Of a DNA stretch of 64,000 nucleotides, positions 21,656 through 32,934 are shown one piece after another; position 1 is the first letter of the stretch; each line of letters starts with the position of its first letter. Origin of the DNA: Enoplolaimus lenunculus. Lineage: Eukaryota > Nematoda > Enoplea > Enoplida > Thoracostomopsidae. The stretch covers positions 1 to 64,000 of the forward strand of contig JASANG010001373.1 of the NCBI GenBank assembly GCA_030248215.1. The letters are read 5' to 3'. The notes under the pieces were generated by a model, which saw nothing but the letters and a program-made list of their open reading frames with translations, ran no database searches and was not told the DNA's origin. Both the position numbers and the translations under genes were made by a program.

Positions 21656-23535
21656 AAGCGCGAAACGTCAAAGTCAAAGACAAGGCGCAAAAGTGTGATC
21701 CTAAGCTTGGATCGAATCTTTAACTTTGTAAGCGTGAATCTAAGCCTAAACCTCAAAGTCAAAGACAAGGCGAAAATGTTCCTAAGCTTGATCGATCTTT
21801 AACTTTGTAAGCGTGAATCTAAGCCTAAACCTCAAAGTCAAAGACAAGGCGCAAAAGTGTGATCCTAAGCTTGGATCGAATCTTTAACTTTGTAAGCGTG
21901 AATCTAAGCCTAAACCTCAAAGTCAAAGACAAGGCGCAAAAGTGTGATCCTAAGCTTGGATCGAATCTTTAACTTTGTAAGCGTGAATCTAAGCCTAAAC
22001 CTCAAAGTCAAAGACAAGGCGCAAAAGTGTGTTCCTAAGCTTGATCCAATCCTTAACTTTGTAAGCGTGATCTAAGCCTAAACCTCAAAGTCAAAGACAA
22101 GGCGCAAAAGTGTGATCCTAAGCTTGGATCCAATCCTTAACTTTGTAAGCGTGAATCTAAGCCTAAACCTCAAAGTCAAAGACAAGGCGCAAAAGTGTGA
22201 TCCTAAGCTTGGATCCAATCCTTAACTTTGTAAGCGTGAATCTAAGCCTAAACCTCAAAGTCAAAGACAAGGCGCAAAAGTGTGATATCCTAGCTTGGAT
22301 CCAATCCTTAACTTTGTAAGCGCGAATCTAAGCCTAAACCTCAAAGTCAAAGACAAGGCGCAAAAGTGTTCCTAACTTGATCCAATCCTTACTTTGTAAC
22401 GTAATCAGCCTAAACCTCGAAAGTCAAAGACAAGGCGCAAAAGTGTGATCCTAAGCTTGGATCCAATCCTTAACTTTGTAGCGTGATCTAAGCCTAAACC
22501 TCAAAGTCAAAGACAAGGCGCAAAAGTGGATCCTAAGCTTATCCAATCCTTAACTTTGTAAGCGTGAATCTAAGCCTAAACCTCAAAGTCAAAGACAAGG
22601 CGCAAAAGTGTGATCCTAAGCTTGGATCCAATCCTTAACTTTGTAAGCGTGAATCTAAGCCTAAACCTCAAAGTCAAAGACAAGGCGCAAAAGTGTGATC
22701 CTAAGCTTGGATCCAATCCTTAACTTTGTAAGCGTGAATCTAAGCCTAAACCTCAAAGTCAAAGACAAGGCGCAAAAGTGTGATCCTAAGCTTGGATCCA
22801 ATCCTTAACTTTGTAAGCGTGAATCTAAGCCTAAACCTCAAAGTCAAAGACAAGGCGCAAAAGTGTGATCCTAAGCTCTAAATCCAATCCTTAACATTGT
22901 AAGCGTGAATCTAAGCCTAAACCTCAAAGTCAAAGACAAGGCGCAAAAGTGTGATCCTAAGCTTGGATCCAATCCTTAACTTTGTAAGCGTGAATCTAAG
23001 CCTAAACCTCAAAGTCAAAGACAAGGCGCAAAAGTGTGATCCTAAGCTTGGATCCAATCCTTAACTTTGTAAGCGTGAATCTAAGCCTAAACCTCAAAGT
23101 CAAAGACAAGGCGCAAAAGTGTGATCCTAAGCTTGGATCCAATCCTTAACTTTGTAAGCGTGAATCTAAGCCTAAACCTCAAAGTCAAAGACAAGGCGCA
23201 AAAGTGTGATCCTAAGCTTGGATCCAATCCTTAACTTTGTAAGCGTGAATCTAAGCCTAAACCTCAAAGTCAAAGACAAGGCGCAAAAGTGTGATCCTAA
23301 GCTTGGATCCAATCCTTAACTTTGTAAGCGTGAAGAATGCTAAGCCTAAACCTCAAAGTCAAAGACAAGGCGCAAAAGTGTGATCCTAAGCTTGGATCCA
23401 ATCCTTAACTTTGTAAGCGTGAATCTAAGCCTAAACCTCAAAGTCAAAGACAAGGCGCAAAAGTGTGATCCTAAGCTTGGATCCAATCCTTAACTTTGTA
23501 AGCGTGAATCTAAGCCTAAACCTAAACCAAAAACC
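21656..23535. repeat. 85-bp satellite array (~22 copies)
   Basis: Tandem 85-bp monomers read GTGAATCTAAGCCTAAACCT, then CAAAGTCAAAGACAAGGCG, then CTAAGCTTGGATCC and CTTAACTTTGTAAGC. Most units are nearly identical; a few near 22030, 22360 and 22530 have small deletions. CTAAGCCTAAACC units and the flanking CCTAAACCTAAACC link it to family A, so a piece of that element appears to have been amplified. Both strands lack coding sense. Confidence 0.9.
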
Positions 23536-23602
23536 AAATCTATGCATACGTGACCGCCGTTAAAACTTTGTTCGAACGTTATTCATAGGATATAAAGGTT
23601 TG

Positions 23603-23680
23603 CTATATATAAATATATACATACATATATAATATATATATTATATATGTATGCATATTTTATAAATCTATATATAGTAT
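23603..23680. repeat. AT-rich palindromic microsatellite
   Basis: TATATA and TATGTA units form an imperfect palindrome with flanking TATATAAATATATACATA. Confidence 0.6.
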
Positions 23681-23706
23681 CCCCGAAATGTCTATAAAAT
23701 CCTACT

Positions 23707-23967
23707 CACAAGGGCATGTTTCTGCTGCGATGACTTACAGCTGTAAATTGCACACACAACTTGCATTTTTTCATCAGCCAATGAAAAAGCGGCTGCAATA
23801 AATTCAGTGAACTTGTGCGGTTATTCACACTAGTGAACTAAATTCCTAGCAATGATTTTTAATGAATTATTTGCAGCTGCAAGTATTTCGAACGGGATTT
23901 TGAAAAAAATTGCAAGTGCAAGTTGCAGCTGCAAGTTTTCACAGCAAAAACTTGCACGTGTAAATAG
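23707..23967. mobile_element. Family G foldback
   Basis: Left arm CTGCTGCGATGACTTACAGC and right arm CACAGCAAAAACTTGCACGT. The middle shares GAATTATTTGCAGCTGCAAG with the 51566 copy. Confidence 0.7.
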
Positions 23968-24138
23968 TTGTTAAAGCTAAGAAAAAAAGCTACATTAATA
24001 TTAATAGGATGCTTCGGAACAACTTTCTAAATCTTAGAAGGCAAAATTTTACTTTTAAATAAGGTTACACTTTCCCGAACTGAAATCCACGGTAGTCTCT
24101 TGATTGTTTTATGTATAGTGTGCTGTCTGAATGTAAAT

Positions 24139-24252
24139 GGCCAATTTAAAGAACAGGAGTGGAACTGTATTATAAGCATATTCCTAAGCCTAAGCCTAAG
24201 CCTAAGCTTAAGCGTACACAGAAAAACGTTCCGCCCATGATCTTTACATGGG
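24139..24252. mobile_element. Family A MITE, short copy
   Basis: GGCCAATTTAAAGAACAGGA and TGATCTTTACATGGGCC flank only four to five CCTAAG units. Confidence 0.8.
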
Positions 24253-24497
24253 CCATGTATATTTCTGGATAAATTGATGTACATAATTATTTTATTCTAT
24301 GTTCTTGCCGTTGCCACATGAGTACGGGCCAATATGAAATTATACTGATATTCCAACTGTTGGTTTAGGATTAGGCTTAGGCTTAGAATTATGCTTAGAT
24401 AAATAAAAAGTTAAAACGCTGTTGCGATGAGCGCCTAATTTAAGCAGTCTTAAGTGAAAGTTTGCCACATATGTAACATAGTCGAGTTCTATTTAGA

Positions 24498-24719
24498 GGC
24501 CAATGAACAGAACAGGGCCGTTACAGTAGTATAAGCATATTCGTAAGCCCAAAACTAAGCCTAGGCGCTGTAAAAATGAGCTTTTATCTAAGTCTAAATC
24601 TAAGCCTTTTTATGTCTAAGCCTAAGCCTAAGCCTAAACGAAAAATTAGCCCAAAGATTGAGCTTACTCTATTGCAGTTCCGCAGAAAAACGTTCCGCCC
24701 CTCACCTTTACATGGGCTT
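24498..24719. mobile_element. Family A MITE touching the 3' end of the KCNE-like gene
   Basis: AGGCCAATGAACAGAACAGG opens and CCTCACCTTTACATGGGC closes. The stop codon of the minus-strand gene lies two to three bases beyond its end, so that gene's 3' UTR must begin in this element. Confidence 0.8.
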
Positions 24720-24721
24720 GT

Positions 24722-27700
24722 TTAGACAAGGGCAGACGATTCTTCAACCTGGCCCATGTCACACCAACTGACTGATTGCTTTACAGTGGAAGCATCGAAA
24801 TGTGATTTGTGCTTTCCCTGTAAAATTGCCGGTTTTTTCTTCAAAATTGCCGCAGGGGTGACGAAACTTTCTGACCGACAGGCTGAACAGTTAGCTATGG
24901 TGTCTTCTAATTGGCTATTTGGTTCGGATTGATAACTGAGTTTGGATTGAATGTCCTGCGCTGATTGGCGCATTGCGTTGGTTGCAGTGAACTTGACAGA
25001 TTGAAGTGCGTTTGGATTAGATCTTGCGAACTGCGATTCGTGTGTTTTGATTGGTGGTTGAATCGAGAGGGCGTCCGCGTCGTTATTCTCGCATTTGATT
25101 GGTTGATTCGTGTAACCGCAACAATCGTCGTAGGTTCCACGCAATTTGATTGGGTGAACGGATTGCGTTTGTCCATGTCTAGAACAATCGTTTGTTTTCA
25201 TTGCCTGAATCGAGGAACTGCTCCGGCACTTACCTCTGATTGGAGGATTCGCGTGCCTCAGATAGTCATCGTATATTTCAGGCGGTTTAGTTCGTTGATC
25301 CTTCTTTCGTTGTGTTTCAGTGCACCGTAAATTGTGCGTTTTTATCGGTTGAATTGAGAAACTGCCGTTATGCTTCGATCTGATTGCTTGATTTGCGTAA
25401 CGCTGATGGTTGTCGTAGGTTTGACGCAATTTGATTTGCTGGTTATTTTGGCTTCTTTGAATCGAGCATTGTGATGATGCTGCAAACTGTGAATCGTGTG
25501 TTTTAATTGGCTGGATCAAGAAACTGTCGCTATAGTCGCATTTGATTGGCTGATTCGTGTTAAACTGATCAACGTTCTCGGTTTTACACCGTTTGACTGG
25601 CTGAACGAATTGCATTTGCAATCCGCCGGCAGGCGAAACTCGTGATTTGATTGGGTGTGCGCAAAAGCATTCACGAGACTTAAATTTGATGGGATTCTTT
25701 AGTCTCGAACGCTGTTTGTCATTAATGAAGTCAAATTTTATTGGACAAGCTGTCTCCAAAATGAACGATGACGTTGAATCGCGTGATTTTATTGGCTGAG
25801 TGGAAAAACTTTGCTTATTACCTTTTGTCCTCATTTCCGGGACTACTGTTGCATATTTGGCAATTTTGTTGTCAGCTTGACTTGAATCCGGTGCTATTTG
25901 GCAATTTATACTGCAGTCTGAATTGTTGATGAATAAATTTTTTCGATCACATAAGCTAAATTTGCGGAAATTATTCTCTGCTGCCGTATAACCCATGACC
26001 ATGGCTGTGCTTCGGTCTGAGCAAAGCGCTCGTCCACCATCGGTTTGATCAAATCCAGTGGTGGGGCGCGTTGCAGGCAAACATTTCAAGACTTCATTCG
26101 AATTCGCAGCAAAATGCTTTTCTGGCCTGGGGTCGATATCTTGTCTTCTTTCCACGGTTAGTTGTTTCTTCAGGATATGATTCTCACTCCGACCCATAGA
26201 TCCAATCTGTCCACACGCAGCTAAATCAGGTTCGGAAACGGCAATCTCATTGCAAAGCAAGCGGTCACTTTCACCGGATACATAATCATAGTTATCCACG
26301 AAGTCCGTCTTGACCTGTGCACACCCTATCCTACCGCAATTCGGCCCAGGCAACATGTTCCTCCCGAGCAGCTCCATGTCGCCAGCGCGAGTTTGAGTCC
26401 ATTTATGTTCGAGTTGAATATTTACGCCGACCCTGCGACGGTCTGCGCCACCCTCGTCAAAGTCATCTTGGCCACCCCCAGTGCGGTCTAAAATGCGTTC
26501 TTGAAGCTGGCTCATTTTGATTAAATGCATACAAATTTGTTTTTTAATATTTGAACGAATTCTCGACTCTTCAGACGCTTTCATGCTGTCGTGAAACCAT
26601 AGCAGCGACGAAGTGTCGTGGACGCACTGCAGTCTGCTCCGTAACTCGCGTTGTTGTGTGCATATTTGACGTAGCATTAAGTAGACTAGCAACGAAGCGA
26701 ACGATAGCAAAATGAATAGCGTATAGTAGAGACCTTCGAGTTGACCTGGAATTGAAACACGAGTATAAGGAAGCGGGTCGAAAGTAAAACGCTAATTTAG
26801 ACGCTGTTTTTTTGTTTTAATCCTTTCTCACACGAATATTTACTATTTCGTACTATTATTTCAATTCAGGATTCGAACGGCAGCCTGACGGGTGGGAGGC
26901 GTTTATCATCACCAGTCGGCAATAGGAGTTTGACGCTCGAGCCCGATGAGGATTTTATGTAATCTGAACGGTTTGCGCAGCGGTTACGGGTCATCCACGT
27001 TATACTGTCAACGCTACTGTAAAAATTGTACCAACATGCGAGTCCCTAAGTTCCCAATTGCACTGTTTATAAATTATGTGCCCAAAAGTCACCCACGCTA
27101 TGTGTACACCCGACTGACAACAGAGAGTTCCTATGAACGGTGTGTACTTTGTCACACTATCGCACATACAGATGCCACTTTGTCAATACGTTACAGAAAG
27201 GACGCGATTATACAGAGTCTGTGCGAAAGAACTCTTATTGTCAGACACTGTGTCTATACAATGTCCACGTTGTTCGTACTCCCTCCGAAGGGACTACCGC
27301 CATAATTGAGTATCTATGTATGCCATCTGCAAAGTCCATATATCCCAAAAACAGTATTGTTTTAAACCGCCGCTGCATACCAGTGGGTGAACAATTTTTT
27401 ACAGTAGCGTAAGCAGTATAACGTGGACGACCCATACCCGTTATTCAACGCTTACCGTTGTGTGCATATATCGTGCCCAAACAGCTATTTGCTTCAGTTG
27501 GCAACTTGGTGTCCCAAACGAAAATTCCTGTTCGGGGTAGCCCAAACAACAACTGGAATGCAAACTGATTTTGATTGGTTCTTCATGTTTAACTATATTC
27601 GAGAAAGCTGACTTGCACAGTAATTATTTATCTTCACCATATTTGCAAACTATAAATTAAGCATGTGTGACAAAACGGCTTTTTTGTAACTCGAGAAACT

Positions 27701-27857
27701 CTTACAATGAATCGATTGTTTCATTGCTGATAACTAAATTTTTATAGCGGTTTTTAAACTAAAAGTCGGGTTTATTGGACTTACTTTGGTACACTTCTTC
27801 TGCAGTTTGGTTTGCTGGTTCAATCGTATATCGACAATTGTACGCGTCGAACACCAT
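24722..27857 (-). CDS. Single-pass membrane protein, KCNE/MPS-like start, QPIK-repeat tail
   Basis: Exon 1 is 27785-27857 (ATG to a GTAAGT donor, phase 1) and exon 2 is 26745-24722 (acceptor TTCAATTCCAG); together 2097 nt, 698 aa. A 29-residue N-terminus holds the glycosylation site NQT (16-18) and leads through SQLEGLYY into a hydrophobic helix (about 30-49), then RQICTQQREL. A short outer end with NxT, an aromatic entry and one helix is the plan of KCNE/MinK and nematode MPS potassium-channel subunits; KCNE1 has KLEALYVL at the same place. The tail is far longer than in KCNE proteins. Residues ~340-620 repeat (H/Q)P(I/V)K about a dozen times, often as IQPIKTHDS. The C-terminus has VKQSVSWCDM. 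The tail is probably intrinsically disordered and cytoplasmic. The intron contains family B and M elements. Splicing is well supported; KCNE membership is tentative. Confidence 0.7.
26821..26946 (-). mobile_element. Family B MITE, truncated
   Basis: TTAA (26817-26820) then TCCTTTCTCACACGAATATT. The minus strand keeps the tRNA-like part (CCTATTGCCGACTGGTGATG, and a B box ending TTCGAATCCT), but the far end is missing. Confidence 0.7.
26983..27441. mobile_element. Family M foldback (~460 bp)
   Basis: CGGGTCATCCACGTTATACT and AGTATAACGTGGACGACCCA are long inverted ends, followed inwards by GCTACTGTAAAAATTGT and its inverse. It lies in the intron of the KCNE-like gene. Confidence 0.75.
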
Positions 27858-27959
27858 TGTAAGTTTAAAAGTAAACCTAATAAATCTAAAAATATTAATC
27901 TTTTTAACAAAATTCGCTTAATTCTAAAAGTTCAAAAATTACTTAAAGTAGGGCATATA

Positions 27960-28110
27960 GAAAAAACAACTCGGAAATGTTTTTTACTAAGCCTAAGCCT
28001 CAGCTGAAGGATAAAGCCTATAGCTAAAGCCTAAGCCTAAGCAAAAAACAGTCTACAGTTTAAGCTTAATACCCTATTATAGGTTCGCGAGAAAATGGTT
28101 CGCCTATCAA
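27960..28110. repeat. Degraded family A copy
   Basis: CCTAAGCCTCAGCTGAAGG units and a loose AGTTTAAGCTTAATACC end. The 28111-28329 stretch shows nothing I can name. Confidence 0.45.
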
Positions 28111-28329
28111 GCTAACACGGTTCATCTTTAGGATAACTTCTTGTGGAGTACTAAAGCTTAAAATAAGTTTTTTTCGCTAGCTAAAATAGACCATAACACA
28201 ATTTCAAATGGTGTTATACGGTCTTGTAATGAAACGCTTTCTACGCCTTGGAAAATTTGGACTAGCACAGGTTAAAAAAATTACAAACTAAATCTTACAT
28301 AGATTTGTCGCTTTTAGAAAAATATTTGG

Positions 28330-28470
28330 CCAATGTGTAGAACAGGGGCGGAACAGTAGTATATACATATGCCTAATCCTGAGAAAAACGTTAGGCTAAA
28401 GCTTATGCTAAACTCTATTCCAGTTCCACATTATAACGTTCCGCCCTGACGTCTACATTATCCCAATATT
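28330..28470. mobile_element. Family A MITE, internal deletion
   Basis: Good arms (GGCCAATGTGTAGAACAGGG; ACGTTCCGCCCTGACGTCTA) but almost no hexamer array. Confidence 0.75.
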
Positions 28471-28510
28471 TAATCAGGATAGCTAACTTTTTTAGCATAC
28501 CTACCAAATC

Positions 28511-28720
28511 GTGGGCCCATGTAAAGATCAGGGGCGGAACGTTTTTGTTGTGGGACTAGAATAGAGTAAGCTTAAGCTTTTGATTAATTTTTTCGCCTGG
28601 TTCACGCTTAGTCTCAGGCTTAGGCTTAGGAATAAACTCATTCTTACGTTTAGGCTCAGGTTTGGGCTTAGGCTTAGGCTTAGGAATATGTTTGTAATAC
28701 TGTTTCGCCCTCAGATTAAT
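28511..28720. mobile_element. Family A MITE
   Basis: GGGCCCATGTAAAGATCAGG, TTAGGC array, then AATACTGTTTCGCCCTCAG. Confidence 0.8.
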
Positions 28721-28858
28721 ATAGTGTAATGTGTAAATTTTTGAAATAGACAAAAACGTCAAAAATTTGACGCTTTTTTGCATTTGATTGGTCCTACTTG
28801 TGAGCCTGTTTTAGTTCGCTTTTTTAAAAGAACTTATGATATAGGAATTACACTTATC

Positions 28859-29265
28859 GGCCAATGTATAGAACAGTGGCGGAACAGTAATATAGATGTA
28901 TTCCAGCCCATTTAAAGATCACGACTGAATAGTTTTTCTGTGGGACTTAAATAGAGTAAGCTTAAGCTTTAGACTAGTTTTTTTTGCATGGTTTAGGCTT
29001 AGGCTTAGACTTAGGCTCAGGAATATGCTCATTCTTACGCTAAGTTTAGGTTTAGCTTAGGCTTAGGAACATGCTTATAATAGTTCCGTCCATATTCTTT
29101 ACATTGGCTCATATTCCTAAGCCTAAGCCTAGTCTAAGCCTAATGAGCATATAACCTACGCCTGAAATCCTACGTCTAATTCTAAGCAAAAAAATTAGTC
29201 TAAAGCTTAAGCTTTTTCTATTCCAGTGCGACTGAATCACTTCCGCGCCTGATCTTAACATGGAC
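28859..29265. mobile_element. Family A MITE with a second copy nested inside
   Basis: The outer copy (28859-28907, resuming about 29112) runs from GGCCAATGTATAGAACAGTG to CGCCTGATCTTAACATGG. The inner copy, about 28908-29111, runs from AGCCCATTTAAAGATCACG to TATTCTTTACATTGGCTC in the opposite orientation. ATTCC is found on both sides of the insert. Confidence 0.75.
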
Positions 29266-29716
29266 AGTCTTATTTGAGAATAGGGTCATTTGTTTTTCTC
29301 CTGTCGCATTAGCCAGAAATTGGTTTATACGTAAAATTAGGCTTATTATTTCACCTTTGAACCTATTCATAAATATTTATGCTGCCAGCTATAATTTCAT
29401 TGGCTATAGACTAGAATCTGATTAGCTTGCGTACCTAAATGCATTAGCAATACGTGGCAGTTAAACTTAATACTGCTGTCTGAGTGGCTGAAAAAATAGC
29501 CTTTTATGTGATTTGTCTATAGACTCGGTAACCCAGTTAGGGCGTTACATCAGAAGCTAGGGCATTTGATTTGGGAGGTGTTTCACGGAAATTAACGGGG
29601 AGACGACGGAGAAAATGGCACTTCAAACCCAGGGGCTGATTTAGAAATTTCTTGAAATGGACGGCGTTGCAAGACCAGTGATATAAATGTGCGTGCGAGA
29701 GGTTATCAGGTGAGCA
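29266..29716. other. Intergenic, no gene seen
   Basis: Unique AT-rich DNA. GGGGCTGATTTAGAAATTTC at 29630-29700 resembles a family N end. Confidence 0.35.
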
Positions 29717-29718
29717 TA

Positions 29719-30163
29719 CTGTAGTGACCCGAAAAAGCTGAGGGGGACTGATATTTATTTGGCCTCTCCAGAGGGTACCCCTTTTGTTATTCGGTTACGG
29801 ACTGTTATTTATTTTTATCCCACGCTCCGCCACCGTTTGTTACTGATATTATCTGGTATTGCAATTATCCGTTGAATTTAAACGTTTATTTGTCTTGTGT
29901 CAATAGCTTGAGCGATAATACAGGGTTATATTTAGGAATGTACTTTCAAAACTTAGGTACGCTTTAAAGTTTCGAACTCAAATTATTTGGTCCTGGAGAC
30001 ATTTATACGCTACAGTTAGGGTTAATTCACTTCTACGGACTCTATTTAAGGTTTAGGGACTCTATCCGCTTACGGACTCTTATTAGGGATACAGACTCCT
30101 ATTGATTCGGACTCAAAATTGGGACCCCCTCTTATTACCCCCATCTTATTCGGGTCCATACAG
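29719..30163. mobile_element. Family C TA-flanked MITE
   Basis: TA at 29717 and 30164. Ends CTGTAGTGACCCGAAAAAG and ATTCGGGTCCATACAG. Same 445-bp length as the 20346 copy. Confidence 0.85.
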
Positions 30164-30524
30164 TACAAGTAGAGATAGGGAGGATACATTTGACCCCGAA
30201 ATTCCGTCAGACTCGACAAACGTACTTTTGCAGGCTGTAGAATAACGTGCAGAGGTAAAAGTAAATTATTCAACACTTGCCTGTCATAAAATTTTTTAGA
30301 TCAAATTATGCCGAACCGAAATAAAATTCAGATTACACCCCCAGAGACAGGACACCAGTGCCAAACCTTTATGCAAAATCTTGGTTTGATCTCATGTTTG
30401 GGGGGCTTAGGCCCGAATCTCCCGCCTTGAATCCGTCAGCATTTTATATGATTTAGAAGTAACTTCCACAATGACATACCCACCTTAACAGTTTTACGAG
30501 CTTTAACTGACTTTTTAAGACGTA

Positions 30525-30739
30525 CACTGCAAAAAAATGGTGAGTCAAATGGACTCTCTCAGAAATAGGCTTTTCGTAACTACACAAAATAAGACAAATT
30601 CGACTCCGCCAGAGTCAAACGTGCGCAACTCAGCGAACCGAGTTCGACTCTGGTAAAGTCGAATTTTGACTCAGATTGTGTGTTGTCCCGAGAACCCTTT
30701 TTCAGACAGAGTCAATGTGACTCACCATTTTTTGCAGTG
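30525..30739. mobile_element. Family D foldback
   Basis: TA, CACTGCAAAAAAATGGTGAG, and TTTTTTGCAGTG, TA. Arms pair over ~100 bp. The flanks 30166-30524 and 30742-30918 hold no exon I can support. Confidence 0.85.
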
Positions 30740-30918
30740 TAGCAATTCTCGCCCGCCAGGCTCCCCCGGGTGAAATGTTCGAGTAAAAGTCTAAATTCAA
30801 CCCCCATGAACAAAAATCAGGACTACGCCCTTGCTTGCAGTTAAATTTTTGCCAAATATTTCCTTACCCAATGCGAGTTTACGTATACCTGATTAGATTA
30901 TACGTATAAGCTTTTTGG

Positions 30919-31115
30919 CCAATGTTACTTTAAGGGGCGTTCAGGTTTCTGGTGTGTCTATAAAAGAGTAAGGTTAGATTCTAGATTACATTTTTTTGCT
31001 TAGACTTAGTCTTAGACTTAGGCTTAAGAAATCATTTTTGTAACGCTTAGGCTTAAGCTTAGGTTTACGAATACGCTTAATCTACTGTTGCGACCCTTAA
31101 AGTAACATTGGACAG
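30919..31115. mobile_element. Family A MITE, second subfamily
   Basis: TTGGCCAATGTTACTTTAAG and CTTAAAGTAACATTGGAC are inverted; TCTATAAAAGAGTAAGGTT marks the subfamily. Confidence 0.8.
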
Positions 31116-31260
31116 CCTTTTTTAACCTTTTTTAAGCTTATTACTGTTTTAGAGACCGGACAAAAACGTAGTTAAATGATTTTCACACGACGTCTCGTGA
31201 CCTTTATATCCGACTGCGATATAGTCTGGAACACTAAACGTGGATTTAAATCTAAGCTTT

Positions 31261-31975
31261 AGGGTGGCGCTCTACTTTTGACGACGTCCGACGCCATCCG
31301 TCATCGTCCGTTACCGTACGTCACCGTGCGGTATCGTACGTCAATTACTCACGTACGATGCCGTATGGCGATGGACGGTGACGGACAGCGAAGGACGGCG
31401 ACGGACAGCGAAGGACGGCGACGGACAGCGAAGGACGGCGACGGACAGCGAAGGACGGCGACGGACAGCGAAGGACGGCGACGGACAGCGAAGGACGGCG
31501 ACGGACAGCGAAGGACGGCGACGGACAGCGAAGGACGGCGAGAAGCAGACCGCGACAGCGAAGGACGGCGACGGACAGCGAAAACGGACAGCGAAGGACG
31601 GCGACGGACAGCGAAGGACGGCGACGGACAGCGAAGGACGGCGACGGACAGCGAAGGACGGCGACGGACAGCGAAGGACGGCGACGGACAGCGAAGGACG
31701 GCGACGGACAGCGAAGGACGGCGACGAACAGCAACTGACGGCGACGGACAGCGAAGGACGGCGACGGACAGCGAAGGACGGCGACGGACAGTGAAGGACG
31801 GCGACGAACAGCGAATGACGGCGACGGACAGCGAATGACGGCGACGGACAGCGAATGACGGCGACGGACAGCGAATGACGGCGACGGCAACGAACAGCGA
31901 AGGACGGCGACGGACAGCGAAGGACGGCGACGAACAGCGAAGGACGGCGTCGCATGACAGGTATAGCGCTACCCT
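31261..31975. mobile_element. Family I element carrying a 20-bp minisatellite
   Basis: Ends AGGGTGGCGCTCTACTTTTG and GGTATAGCGCTACCCT are inverted. The interior 31378-31950 is ~28 copies of the 20-mer GGACGGCGACGGACAGCGAA, with drift to GAATGACGG in later units. It is a strongly GC-rich island in an AT-rich region. All frames are open on both strands because the unit lacks stops; this is not a gene. Confidence 0.85.
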
Positions 31976-32142
31976 AAGTCTAAGCTATGGTTACTTGGTT
32001 CACAACTCAATTTTATGCATTTAATAGTAGGATTTATATACTGAAAATAAGCGGACATTCAAAGCCTAAGCTGAAAAACGCGTAACACTTAGCCTGTTTT
32101 TGAGACATAATGCTTTCAGTTGGTTAATTAGGTTAGGCAAGA

Positions 32143-32474
32143 GGGGATGATCATTCTTTATAACAAGAATGTGCAACTGGCCACATGCTGTGTATTGAAG
32201 AATGTACCCGGCACGCGTTGCGTTTTCGGCCTACCCCCCTCATTTTTTGGGGGGTCAATTATACGTTCATTACACGTGTATCCGCCAGCCAACACCGAAA
32301 ATATAATCGAACCACTTTTCAGTATATGAAAACAGCACATAATTTCAGCATCAATGAAAATTTTCACCTCCCCCCAAATAAGGGGGGTAAGCCAAAAATG
32401 CAACGCGAGCTGGGTACATTTTTTCTACATAGAATGTACCCAGTTACATACTCTTGTTAAAGGGTATCATGCAC
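32143..32474. mobile_element. Family F foldback
   Basis: GGATGATCATTCTTTATAAC, then GGCACGCGTTGCGTTTTCGG, C- and G-runs, and the inverse ATGCAACGCGAGCTGGGTAC at the right. Confidence 0.8.
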
Positions 32475-32536
32475 GTTTGGTTTAGGTCATATAAAGATCA
32501 CGGGCCTATGGTTTTTCCGCAGGACTGCTTTAAAGC

Positions 32537-32719
32537 GGCCAATGTTAACAACAGGGGCGGAACAGTATTATAAGCATATTCCTAAGCCTAAGCCTAAACG
32601 TACGAATGAGCATATTCCTAAGCTTAAGCCTATTAAGCCAAAGCCAAGCAAAAAATTAGTGTAAAGCTTCATCTTGGACTCTCATAGAAAAACGTTCCGC
32701 CCCTGATCTTTACATAGGC
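32537..32719. mobile_element. Family A MITE
   Basis: GGCCAATGTTAACAACAGGG to CCCTGATCTTTACATAGGCC. It interrupts an older family A left arm at 32487-32536. Confidence 0.8.
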
Positions 32720-32934
32720 CGAGTAAGCCTAAGGTTTAGACTAATTCTTTGCTTAGGCTCAGGCTTCGGTAAAAGCTCTTGGTAAACATGCGTCCAAAGC
32801 AGAAATTCCTGATTCAAAGCGGAAAGGTATACTGCGTTCAGGCAGTTATCGCATTTGAGTATTATTATCTTAGTTAAATTTTTGTCATTAAGTTGTAAAT
32901 TTAAAAAATACAACATAACTACAAGATTCATATA

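Noticed and set aside
21656-23535. CRISPR-like repeat array
   Set aside because: Units are directly tandem with no unique spacers, and the DNA is eukaryotic.
31278-31955. Arg/Asp-rich repeat proteins on both strands
   Set aside because: They are translations of a 20-bp minisatellite open in every frame.
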